A program made the position numbers and the translations under genes. Under the pieces are notes generated by a model. It had not been told where the DNA came from. It worked only from the letters and a program-made list of their open reading frames with translations, and searched no databases. From an uncultured Granulicatella sp. (lineage in GTDB: Bacteria > Bacillota > Bacilli > Lactobacillales > Aerococcaceae): 6,498 nt of DNA. Positions 1-6,498 of this stretch are shown piece by piece (the first letter of the stretch is position 1; the number at the start of each line of letters is the position of its first letter). The stretch covers positions 1 to 6,498 of the forward strand of contig CAMYBO010000074.1 of NCBI GenBank assembly GCA_947254045.1. The letters run 5' to 3'.

Positions 1-32
1 CTCGTGGGCTCGGAGATGTGTATAAGAGACAG
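1..32 (+). other. Illumina Nextera read-2 adapter (sequencing artefact)
   Basis: Bases 1-32 match the Nextera transposase read-2 adapter without its first two bases. Bases 14-32 are exactly the 19-bp Tn5 mosaic end, AGATGTGTATAAGAGACAG, and bases 1-13 are the read-2 tail beginning CTCGTGGGCTCGG. The sequence then changes abruptly to AT-rich DNA like the rest of the window. This is untrimmed library adapter at a contig end, not a natural Tn5/IS50 end. It should be masked, and the left edge should be read as an assembly break. Confidence 0.97.
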
Positions 33-153
33 ATAGTACGTATTACACGTGTTAATCAAGAATGATTACTATCTCTCTCATATTACATAAAACGAAGAAA
101 GACTTCCCATAGTTTATAAAGGATGCTATAAAACATTCACACCTTTATTCTCT
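33..153. other. Non-coding 3' flank of the operon
   Basis: This 121-base AT-rich stretch lies between the adapter and the stop codon of the NUDIX gene. I see no credible open reading frame or RNA gene in it. It contains several short dyads: ACACGTGT at 45-52, TAATCA/TGATTA at 53-58 and 63-68, ATAGTA/TACTAT at 33-38 and 68-73, GAAG/CTTC at 94-97 and 103-106, and TTTATA/TATAAA at 113-118 and 127-132. None has the GC-rich stem plus T-run of a good intrinsic terminator on the minus strand. The operon's transcription end is therefore not identified; the message may end weakly here or continue past the contig edge. Confidence 0.6.
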
Positions 154-609
154 CTACTTCAATTCCGGAACATACTCCTCATCCCCACGATTGAAAAATA
201 ATTCAGTAGGTCCCTTTTGTTCAAAGATGTCTAACATTTGATCCAAATGCCATAATGGTTCTCTCTTCTTCAAATCTTCTAAAGAAATCCAAAACATATC
301 TCCCTCAGAAGAAGAACGAAGTTCACCACTGTAATGACTTGTCTTGTATAAAAAGACAATATAACGTGTTCCATCTGGTCGAATCCAATCTTTAATCCCA
401 CAAAACTCGAGATTACTAATTGTTAAACCCGTTTCTTCTTTTATTTCTCGAATGGTCGAATCTACAATCGATTCCATTGGTTCAACATGACCACCAGGAA
501 AAATTAGTCCTTGTGCATAACTCAAATTTTTTTCTTGCACTAAAACATTTCCCTCTTGGTCATAAATCATACACATATTAGTCAATTCAGTATGAACAGT
601 ACGACTCAT
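154..609 (-). CDS. MutT-like NUDIX hydrolase
   Basis: This 151-residue protein carries a perfect NUDIX box at residues 40-62: G40, E46 and then R54-E55-I56-x-E58-E59-x-G61-L62, fitting Gx5Ex7REUxEExGU. E55, E58 and E59 are the expected Mg2+ ligands. The PGG just before the box and the single-domain length fit the MutT/MutX branch, whose members hydrolyse (d)NTPs such as 8-oxo-dGTP to the monophosphate. The protein is probably cytosolic, with no signal peptide or membrane segment. The exact substrate cannot be read from sequence; NUDIX proteins of this size also act on other nucleotide diphosphate derivatives. GGAG at 617-620 sits 7 bases before the ATG and supports the start. The gene begins 19 bases after msrB ends and is the last gene visible in the operon. 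Its position behind mutS and mutL fits a nucleotide-pool cleaning role, but that is inference. Confidence 0.9.
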   Translation of the reverse strand: MSRTVHTELTNMCMIYDQEGNVLVQEKNLSYAQGLIFPGGHVEPMESIVDSTIREIKEETGLTISNLEFCGIKDWIRPDGTRYIVFLYKTSHYSGELRSSSEGDMFWISLEDLKKREPLWHLDQMLDIFEQKGPTELFFNRGDEEYVPELK

Positions 610-628
610 GTTCTAACTCCATTTCTCT

Positions 629-1063
629 TTAAAAATATTGAAGAAATTCTCCATAACCTTCTTTTTCTAAGTCTGCTTTTGGAATAAATCTTAATGCTGC
701 AGAATTAATACAATAACGTAATCCACCTAATTCTTCAGGTCCATCTGGGAATACATGACCTAGGTGAGAATCCGCTTTTTGACTACGAACTTCTGTACGA
801 ACACGATTTAATTTATGGTCTTCTTTTTCGGTTAATGTTGTATTTTGAATCGGTCTTGAAAATGATGGCCAGCCGCAACCTGCATCAAATTTATCTTTTG
901 AACTAAATAATGGTTCACCACTCACTACATCTACATAAATACCTTCTTCAAAAAATTCATCATATTCTCCTGAAAAAGGACGTTCTGTTGCTTCATTTTG
1001 TGTCACTTCATATTGAATTTCTGTTAATCGTTGTTTTAATGCTTCTTTTGAAAATTCTGACAT
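629..1063 (-). CDS. msrB: Peptide-methionine (R)-S-oxide reductase MsrB
   Basis: This 144-residue cytosolic enzyme reduces the R-epimer of methionine sulfoxide in proteins, normally recycled by thioredoxin. It is a complete single-domain MsrB. The catalytic cysteine is C118 in RYCINSA (116-122), and C63 in GCGWPSF (62-68) is the likely resolving cysteine. H100 and H103 in DSHLGHVF (98-105) are the usual active-site histidines. The two CxxC pairs that bind structural zinc in many MsrB proteins are absent: the stretch before PLF reads YVDVVSGEPLF. This is therefore the zinc-free form common in Firmicutes. There is no MsrA fusion and no signal peptide. AGGAGG lies 7 bases before the ATG and overlaps the mutL stop codon, so translation is probably coupled to mutL. 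It is more usual to find msrB near msrA, so its place behind mutSL is notable. Confidence 0.96.
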   Translation of the reverse strand: MSEFSKEALKQRLTEIQYEVTQNEATERPFSGEYDEFFEEGIYVDVVSGEPLFSSKDKFDAGCGWPSFSRPIQNTTLTEKEDHKLNRVRTEVRSQKADSHLGHVFPDGPEELGGLRYCINSAALRFIPKADLEKEGYGEFLQYF

Positions 1064-1070
1064 TTTTCTT

Positions 1071-1076
1071 CCTCCT
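1071..1076 (-). promoter_or_regulatory. Ribosome binding site of msrB, overlapping the mutL stop
   Basis: On the minus strand the sequence reads TAGGAGG. The TAG (1075-1077) is the mutL stop codon, and its AG begins the perfect AGGAGG site. Spacing to the msrB ATG is 7 bases. This fixes the msrB start and suggests that ribosomes finishing mutL help initiate msrB. Confidence 0.9.
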
Positions 1077-3063
1077 AATCTTCAAACTTCCACTTCGATT
1101 GGTGTGGATCTTGAATTCGTTTAAATAATTTTTCTAGATCTTTATTGCTTAAATGAACTAATACCGGTCTTCCATGCGGACAATTGTACGGATTTTTACA
1201 TTTTGCTAAGTCCACTAATAATTGTTCTGCTTCAAGTGTTGTAAGACGATGATTCGCTTTAATCGAACCTTTACAGCTCATCATAATGGCAGTTGCTTTT
1301 CGTAATTGAGCCACTGTTACTTTTTGATTTGAGAGTACTAAATCAATGATTTCTTCAATGATTTCCTTTTCTTCACCCTGTTTAATCCAACTAGGATGAG
1401 ATTGAATTTGAAACGTATGCGTTCCAAATGGTTCAATTTCAATACCAAATTCACGAATCATTTCTAAGGACTCTTGTAATTTTAATGCTTCTTTTTTAGA
1501 AAATTCCAGAACAATCGGAATCATTAATGATTGACTGACTGGCGCTACTTCTCCAATGGAAACTTTAAATATTTCATATTTAATTCGCTCCTGTGCAGCA
1601 TGTTGGTCTATCATATATAAGCCTTTTTCATTTTGCGCAAATAAATATGTCCCGTGCATTTGTCCAAAATAATGTAATTCTGGAAAATCAGTTTCAAAAT
1701 TCTCTTCATCCAAATCTTGTGATAATTTCCAATAATTCGCTTTTTCTTGGTGAAAATCGATTCGACAATCTTCGCAGTCCTTTTTGTTATGAACTGTTAT
1801 TTGTACTGGAATTTCTTCTGTTAATTTTTCAGAAGGTTCTCTCTCAAATGGACTCTCTTCAGTTTCTAAAGGTAAAGCTTCAGAACTCAACTCTTCACTC
1901 ATATACGAAGGAGTCTCCTCCTCTTGTATCCACTCACTAGGAGTCTCTACTCGAATGGACGGCTGAACAGGTTTTAAGTCAAAGTTCAATGTTTCTTGTT
2001 CCACTACTGGACGAGCAATTGAAGTATCCGTTACTTTCCGCTTAAATGGTAAATCTTCTAATGATTCAGGAATCCGTTGCACTCCTTGGATTGACTCATG
2101 TATCGCTTTTTGAATAAGCGCTGAGAGCTCCACTTCTTTACTAATACGCACTTCCTGCTTTGTTGGATGCACATTGACATCGACTAATTGGAAATCCATT
2201 TCAATATCAATCACTGTTATTGGAAAACGTCCCACCATTAAAGTAGAACCATATCCCGCCACAATTGCTTTAGAGATAGCAATATTACGAATGGAACGAC
2301 CATTGATAAAAATGGAAATATAATTTCTGTTGGATCTTGTTAATTCGGGTAAGGAAGTATACCCACTGACTTTGAAATCATCATCATCCCCACTAAACGC
2401 TAACATTTTACGAGCATTAGTAGGGCCTAAATTCCCCGCAATGGCTTGACGTAAGTCGCCATTTCCTGCTGTTCGAATTAATTCATTTCCTTCATTTCTT
2501 AAAATAATCGAAATTTCCGGATGACTCAGAGAGATTTTACTCACAACATCAGTGATATGGGCAATTTCCGTTTGAAGTGTTCGAACAAATTTCAAACGAG
2601 CAGGTGTATTATAAAATAAATCTGAAACTTCAATAGTCGTCCCTTTTAACGGAGGTACTTGAGTTTCTTCTACAATATTTCCTGACTCCACTTTTAACTG
2701 AGTTCCCACGTCTTCTCCTGTTGAAGTCGTTAAAGTCACTTTTGAAACAGCCGTAATACTTGCTAAAGCTTCTCCTCTGAATCCTAATGTTTTAATGCGG
2801 AATAATTGTTCAGGTGAATAAATTTTACTTGTCGTATGACGGCGAATCGATAGAACAGCATCCTCTCGACTCATCCCTGAACCATTATCGGTAATTCGTA
2901 TTAGTTTTAATCCCGCTTCTTCAATTTCAATGACAATTCTTGTACTGCCAGCATCTACTGCATTTTCTAATAATTCTTTGACAACAGATGACGGGCGTTC
3001 AATCACTTCCCCTGCTGCTATCTGGTTGGTTAATAAAGCACTTAATTCTTTAATTTTCCCCAT
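1075..3063 (-). CDS. mutL: DNA mismatch repair protein MutL (endonuclease type)
   Basis: MutL (662 residues) links mismatch recognition by MutS to strand removal. Residues 1-335 form the GHL ATPase: E30 (likely catalytic) and N34 in KELLENAVDAG, DNGSG at 59-63, GFRGEAL at 94-100, and FINGR at 252-256. HPTK at 299-302 carries the ATP-contacting lysine. A variable acidic linker spans about 335-460. The C-terminal dimerisation domain has GQMHGTY at 467-473 and the nicking motif DQHA-x2-E-x4-E at 486-497. It also has SCKGSIKANH (596-605), CPHGRP (628-633) and FKR (647-649), the other conserved motifs of nuclease-type MutL. QSLMIP at 511-516 resembles the sliding-clamp motif of Bacillus MutL. The protein therefore probably makes its own nicks, and no MutH is needed. 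An unusual H-x4-C-x2-C-x4-H cluster lies in the linker at 425-438. The gene starts 4 bases after mutS, with its ribosome site overlapping the mutS stop. Confidence 0.98.
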   Translation of the reverse strand: MGKIKELSALLTNQIAAGEVIERPSSVVKELLENAVDAGSTRIVIEIEEAGLKLIRITDNGSGMSREDAVLSIRRHTTSKIYSPEQLFRIKTLGFRGEALASITAVSKVTLTTSTGEDVGTQLKVESGNIVEETQVPPLKGTTIEVSDLFYNTPARLKFVRTLQTEIAHITDVVSKISLSHPEISIILRNEGNELIRTAGNGDLRQAIAGNLGPTNARKMLAFSGDDDDFKVSGYTSLPELTRSNRNYISIFINGRSIRNIAISKAIVAGYGSTLMVGRFPITVIDIEMDFQLVDVNVHPTKQEVRISKEVELSALIQKAIHESIQGVQRIPESLEDLPFKRKVTDTSIARPVVEQETLNFDLKPVQPSIRVETPSEWIQEEETPSYMSEELSSEALPLETEESPFEREPSEKLTEEIPVQITVHNKKDCEDCRIDFHQEKANYWKLSQDLDEENFETDFPELHYFGQMHGTYLFAQNEKGLYMIDQHAAQERIKYEIFKVSIGEVAPVSQSLMIPIVLEFSKKEALKLQESLEMIREFGIEIEPFGTHTFQIQSHPSWIKQGEEKEIIEEIIDLVLSNQKVTVAQLRKATAIMMSCKGSIKANHRLTTLEAEQLLVDLAKCKNPYNCPHGRPVLVHLSNKDLEKLFKRIQDPHQSKWKFED

Positions 3064-3067
3064 AGAC

Positions 3068-3076
3068 TCACCCTTT
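3068..3076 (-). promoter_or_regulatory. Ribosome binding site of mutL, overlapping the mutS stop
   Basis: The minus strand reads AAAGGGTGA, whose last three bases are the mutS TGA stop. It pairs with the 16S anti-Shine-Dalgarno end as a slightly imperfect AAGGaGGTGA. AAGGG ends 7 bases before the mutL ATG. The arrangement points to coupled translation of mutS and mutL and confirms the mutL start. Confidence 0.8.
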
Positions 3077-5683
3077 CAGTCTTGTTTGCCATTGGTCGAT
3101 GAATTGTAACGCTTGAAGTGGCGTTAAATTCATCACTCGAACGGATTTTATCTCCTCTAATACTTCTTGATTGTTATTACTTGTAAACAAGTCCAATTGT
3201 TCTGATTCGACACGTGGAATTTCAACTGTAGCAGTACTTTCTACGTCTTCCACTCTACGTTCCATCTCAGCATTGTCTTGAAGACTAACCTGTGCTTGCG
3301 AATTATTTTCTAAAATCGTTAAAATATTTTCCGCATGACTTAATAACGATGAAGGCAATCCAGCTAATTTAGCGACATGAATTCCGTAACTTTTATCTGC
3401 TGGTCCTTCCATAATTTTATGAAGGAAAACTACTTCACCATCTTTTTCAATCGCTCCAACATGAACATTTTTCAAATCTTCATACGTATCACTTAAAGCT
3501 GTTAATTCATGATAATGAGTTGAGAATAGTACTTTCGCACTTAAATGTTCATGAATATAGCCAATAATGGCATGCGCAAGAGCCATCCCATCATACGTGG
3601 CTGTCCCTCTTCCGATTTCATCAAATAATAATAAACTCGTTGGATCAGCCTGACGTAGTGCTGTATTAGTTTCCATCATTTCTACCATGAAAGTACTTTG
3701 TCCTGAAATTAAATCATCAGCTGCACCAATTCGTGTAAAGATTTTCGTAAAAATTGGAATTTTTGCACTTGTTGCAGGAACAAAACACCCAATTTGAGAA
3801 AGAATCACACATAGTGCCAACTGTCTCATATATGTTGATTTCCCGGACATATTCGGTCCTGTAATTAATAAAATATGATCTTCCGGTGTCATTTGAATCG
3901 AATTAGGAACATAACTAGATCGTCCCATCACTTTTTCAACAACTGGGTGACGACCATCAATAATTTCTAACGAACGATCCATTAACGAAATCATAGGTCT
4001 TACTAATCGATATGCTTCACTGACTGTACTAAATGATTGGAGTACATCAATCGTAGCAACTGCTTTTGCCAATTCTTGTAATTGCTTCGTATAAGTTTTC
4101 ACTTCTTCACGAACGGCCACAAATAATTCATATTCTAGTAAACTTGATTTCTCTTCTGCTTCTAAAATCAATGCTTCTTTTTCTTTTAATTCAGGCGTAA
4201 TAAAACGTTCTGCATTACTCAATGTTTGTTTTCGTTCATAGCGACTATCATCTAATTGAGATAGATTGGCTTTTGTCACTTCAATATAATAGCCAAACAC
4301 TTTATTATAACTGATTTTTAAGGATTTAATCCCTGTAGCTTCTCGCTCTGATTGTTGTAATTGAGCAATCCATTCTTTCCCATGCACCATTGTTTCACGA
4401 TAAAGGTCTAATGTTTCATGATAGCCTTTTTTAATAATATTTCCGTCTGATAAGGATACTGGTGCATCTTCATCAATCGCTCTTTCAATGCGCTCATATA
4501 ATTCTGGAATCGCATGTAATTGTTGTTTTAACTTTTGCCATTTCGGGTGATTCAAACTATCTGCAATCTCTCTAAATACAGGAACTTTCGCTAAAGTTTG
4601 TTTTAATTGTAATAAATCTCTAGCATTAGCTGTTCCAAATGAAACTTTTCCAACAATACGCTCTAAATCATACACACCTTTTAGAGCTTCTATGAAATCA
4701 ATCCGTTCAAAATAATGTTGCGTCAAGCTTTCTACTAAATCATGTCGTTCTTCAATCTCAGTTTGAAGCACTAAGGGTTTTTCAATCCATTGTTTTAATA
4801 AACGAGCCCCCATCGCCGTTTGAGTTTCATCTAGGAACCAATAAAGCGAACCTTGTTTTTGCTGAGTTCGAATCGTACTCGTCAACTCTAAGTTTCTTTT
4901 CGCTTCATAGTTCATAAATAAGTAAAAGTCTCGTTCATAGTAAGACGCTTTTTGCAGGTGAGTAAAACTTTTCTTTTGAGTTTTCGCTAAGTAAGATAAT
5001 AAACCTTCCAGAACTTCATAAACATCTTCTTGCTCGATATCTTCTAATAACGCATCGAAACTTCCTTTTTGAATCTCTTCGGTTTGTAAGGTAGATTGTA
5101 AAATATCAAAATACAAACACATTTCTTCTAATGCTTCAGAAGAAAAATCTCCTACTTTCACTAATTCTCTCGTTTTTAAACTCGAACATTCACTTCGAAC
5201 TTCTTCCATTGATTGCACACGAGTCCCTTTTAATTCCCCTGTTGCAACATCAACATATCCTAAAGCATAAGAATCTTTCGTTAATGGTTTTAATGCTACT
5301 AAATAGTTATTCGCATGTTGTTGAGAATATTCCGTATACGTCCCAGGCGTTAAAACTTGGACAACATCTCTTTTGACCATTCCTTTAGTAAATTTAGGGT
5401 CTTCTAATTGTTCGCAAATCGCAACTTTCTTTCCATATTCAATTAATGTTCGAATATATTCTTTAGCAGAATGATGAGGAACTCCACACATCGGAATTGG
5501 ATCTTCTGCATTTTTATTTCGACTTGTTAATGTAATTTCTAATATACGTGCAGCTTCTAGCGCATCATCATAAAATAATTCATAAAAATCTCCCAAACGA
5601 TAAAACAATAAACAATCCGGATATTGTTCCTTGATTGAAAAATATTGTTCCATCATGGGCGTTCTCTTCGTTTTTTGAGGCAT
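3068..5683 (-). CDS. mutS: DNA mismatch repair protein MutS
   Basis: MutS (871 residues, normal length) binds mismatches and small loops in DNA and recruits MutL. The mismatch-binding domain has GDFYELF at 31-37, where F33 and E35 are the residues that contact the mispaired base in the family. Connector, lever and clamp domains follow, to about 570. The ABC-type ATPase has Walker A GPNMSGKST at 609-617, GQSTFMVEM at 661-669, Walker B with the DE pair at 688-689, and STHYHEL at 721-727. Near the C-terminus, QLDLF at 829-833 is a canonical sliding-clamp-binding pentapeptide. The last 20 residues, with TPLQAL, fit the family's C-terminal self-association region. The chosen start gives the usual MutS N-terminus, with TPMMEQY at 8-14. 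Its ribosome site AGGAG is 12 bases upstream, somewhat far. The gene begins 20 bases after ymdB. No frameshift or missing key residue was seen, so this is not an obvious mutator allele. Confidence 0.98.
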   Translation of the reverse strand: MPQKTKRTPMMEQYFSIKEQYPDCLLFYRLGDFYELFYDDALEAARILEITLTSRNKNAEDPIPMCGVPHHSAKEYIRTLIEYGKKVAICEQLEDPKFTKGMVKRDVVQVLTPGTYTEYSQQHANNYLVALKPLTKDSYALGYVDVATGELKGTRVQSMEEVRSECSSLKTRELVKVGDFSSEALEEMCLYFDILQSTLQTEEIQKGSFDALLEDIEQEDVYEVLEGLLSYLAKTQKKSFTHLQKASYYERDFYLFMNYEAKRNLELTSTIRTQQKQGSLYWFLDETQTAMGARLLKQWIEKPLVLQTEIEERHDLVESLTQHYFERIDFIEALKGVYDLERIVGKVSFGTANARDLLQLKQTLAKVPVFREIADSLNHPKWQKLKQQLHAIPELYERIERAIDEDAPVSLSDGNIIKKGYHETLDLYRETMVHGKEWIAQLQQSEREATGIKSLKISYNKVFGYYIEVTKANLSQLDDSRYERKQTLSNAERFITPELKEKEALILEAEEKSSLLEYELFVAVREEVKTYTKQLQELAKAVATIDVLQSFSTVSEAYRLVRPMISLMDRSLEIIDGRHPVVEKVMGRSSYVPNSIQMTPEDHILLITGPNMSGKSTYMRQLALCVILSQIGCFVPATSAKIPIFTKIFTRIGAADDLISGQSTFMVEMMETNTALRQADPTSLLLFDEIGRGTATYDGMALAHAIIGYIHEHLSAKVLFSTHYHELTALSDTYEDLKNVHVGAIEKDGEVVFLHKIMEGPADKSYGIHVAKLAGLPSSLLSHAENILTILENNSQAQVSLQDNAEMERRVEDVESTATVEIPRVESEQLDLFTSNNNQEVLEEIKSVRVMNLTPLQALQFIDQWQTRLKG

Positions 5684-5695
5684 TCGTATAATGGT

Positions 5696-5700
5696 CTCCT
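5696..5700 (-). promoter_or_regulatory. Ribosome binding site of mutS (long spacing)
   Basis: AGGAG on the minus strand begins three bases after the ymdB stop codon and is 12 bases from the mutS ATG, longer than the 7 bases seen for the other genes here. No in-frame ATG, GTG or TTG lies closer to it. The ATG at 5681-5683 remains the best start because the protein then has a standard MutS N-terminus. The long spacing could lower mutS translation slightly. Confidence 0.7.
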
Positions 5701-5703
5701 TTT

Positions 5704-6498
5704 CTATTCTATAAATGGTTGAACTGGTGAAATTTTAATCGGTAAAATTTTCTTCACTTTTCCCGTTGCATCATCGCATTCAATAAAACAAGCGGATAAT
5801 TGCACATCATCAGGATCAGACACTTCGAATCGAGTTGGCAATTGGTTTAAAAATTTACCAATAATCGCTTCTCTTTCCATTCCTAAAATCCCATTATAAG
5901 GACCCGTCATTCCAACATCACACATGACAGCCGTTCCTTGCGGTAAAATACGGGCATCATTTGTTTGTACATGCGTATGAGTTCCAATCACAGCAGTCAC
6001 TTTTCCATCTAAAAACCAACCCATTGCTTGCTTCTCACTTGTTACTTCTGCATGAAAATCTATAAAAATAATCGGCGTTCTCTTACGAGCTGTTTCAACG
6101 AGTGACTGAATCACCTGAAATGGATCATCTAATGTATTCATAAAGACACGACCTTGTAAGTTAATGACACAGACTTCCACTTGATTACTCTTGACAAATA
6201 CCATTCCTTGCCCTGGAACTCCTGCTGGATAATTTGCTGGACGAACCATTTTCTTAGCATCCTCAATAAATTCAAAAATATCACGATTGTCAAAAGCATG
6301 GTTTCCTAATGTCACAACATCTGCTCCTGCTTGTAATAATTGCTTATAAATTTTCTCCGTAATGCCCTTTCCATTCGCAGCATTTTCTCCATTAACAATC
6401 GTTACTTGAGGTTTATATTTTTTCTTTAATTTTGGTAAATAATCTTCAATTGCTTGACGACCTGGAGCACCAACAACGTCTCCAACAAATAATAACTT
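5704..6498 (-). CDS. ymdB: YmdB family metallophosphoesterase (5' end cut by window)
   Basis: The reading frame is open to the right edge and encodes 264 residues. The edge begins KLLFVGDVVG, so only the start methionine is probably missing, giving about 265 residues, close to Bacillus subtilis YmdB. Counting that methionine as 1, the di-metal ligands are all present: D8, E39 and N40 in NGEN, N67 and H68 in GNH, H150 in DFHAE, and H175 and H177 in GTHTH. The family is a cytosolic calcineurin-like phosphoesterase; B. subtilis YmdB hydrolyses 2',3'-cyclic nucleotides and affects biofilm and cell-fate genes. That role here is by family. An internal GTG at 6313-6315 (V63) is not the start, because it would remove D8, E39 and N40. 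In many Firmicutes the RNase Y gene (rny) lies just upstream, which would be outside this window. The gene ends 20 bases before mutS. Confidence 0.96.
   Translation of the reverse strand, partial: KLLFVGDVVGAPGRQAIEDYLPKLKKKYKPQVTIVNGENAANGKGITEKIYKQLLQAGADVVTLGNHAFDNRDIFEFIEDAKKMVRPANYPAGVPGQGMVFVKSNQVEVCVINLQGRVFMNTLDDPFQVIQSLVETARKRTPIIFIDFHAEVTSEKQAMGWFLDGKVTAVIGTHTHVQTNDARILPQGTAVMCDVGMTGPYNGILGMEREAIIGKFLNQLPTRFEVSDPDDVQLSACFIECDDATGKVKKILPIKISPVQPFIE

Noticed and set aside
14..32. A Tn5/IS50-type transposon end
   Set aside because: The flanking 13 bases are the synthetic Nextera read-2 tail, so this is library adapter, not a natural mobile element.
94..132. Intrinsic terminator after the NUDIX gene
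   Set aside because: The available stems (GAAG/CTTC of 4 bp and TTTATA/TATAAA of 6 A-T pairs) are too weak, and only a short T-run follows the first.
910..1128. Plus-strand open frame of 72 codons
   Set aside because: It lies antisense across msrB and the mutL end, is leucine-rich low-complexity, and is fully explained by the well-supported minus-strand genes.
1593..1940. Plus-strand open frame of 115 codons
   Set aside because: It is antisense to mutL, mostly its acidic linker, with no recognisable domain; the opposite strand has clear MutL motifs.
5131..5376. Plus-strand open frame of 81 codons
   Set aside because: It is antisense to the mutS connector region and has no convincing family features.
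6313..6315. GTG as the start of ymdB
   Set aside because: The frame stays open to the window edge and encodes the conserved N-terminal part with D8, E39 and N40; the GTG is internal valine 63.
1..6498. CRISPR array, tRNA/rRNA, toxin-antitoxin or defence system
   Set aside because: No regularly spaced repeats, no structured RNA signature, and no genes other than the five assigned; nearly all of the sequence is accounted for by conserved housekeeping genes.

Overview
The window is an AT-rich stretch of chromosome from a low-GC Firmicute, most likely a member of the Lactobacillales. The evidence is an endonuclease-type MutL, a MutS with Gram-positive-style C-terminal clamp motif, YmdB directly before mutS, and strong AGGAGG-type ribosome binding sites. 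A Carnobacteriaceae or Granulicatella-like source is a guess from protein style only. The first 32 bases are not genomic: they are the Illumina Nextera (Tn5 tagmentation) read-2 adapter left on a contig end.

Layout: all real genes lie on the minus strand, so the order of transcription runs from the right edge to the left. The genes are ymdB (cut at its 5' end by the right edge, probably by one codon), mutS, mutL, msrB and a MutT-like NUDIX hydrolase gene. Gaps are 20, 4, 11 and 19 bases, and the mutL and msrB ribosome binding sites overlap the stop codon of the gene before. This looks like one polycistronic unit whose promoter lies outside the window. Bases 33-153, after the last gene, are non-coding. 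They hold small AT-rich dyads but no convincing terminator.

How the genes fit together: MutS finds mismatches and MutL nicks the new strand, both probably through the sliding clamp. MsrB reduces oxidised methionine in proteins, and the NUDIX protein probably hydrolyses a nucleotide, possibly an oxidised one. The last four genes could form a replication-fidelity and oxidative-damage group. That functional grouping is inference. YmdB is a metallophosphoesterase known in Bacillus as a cyclic nucleotide phosphodiesterase affecting cell fate and biofilm.

I found no mobile element, CRISPR array, RNA gene or new defence-like system. The region is mostly well-conserved housekeeping sequence. The points that deserve a second look are the adapter, a His/Cys cluster in the MutL linker, and the addition of msrB and a NUDIX gene behind mutSL.
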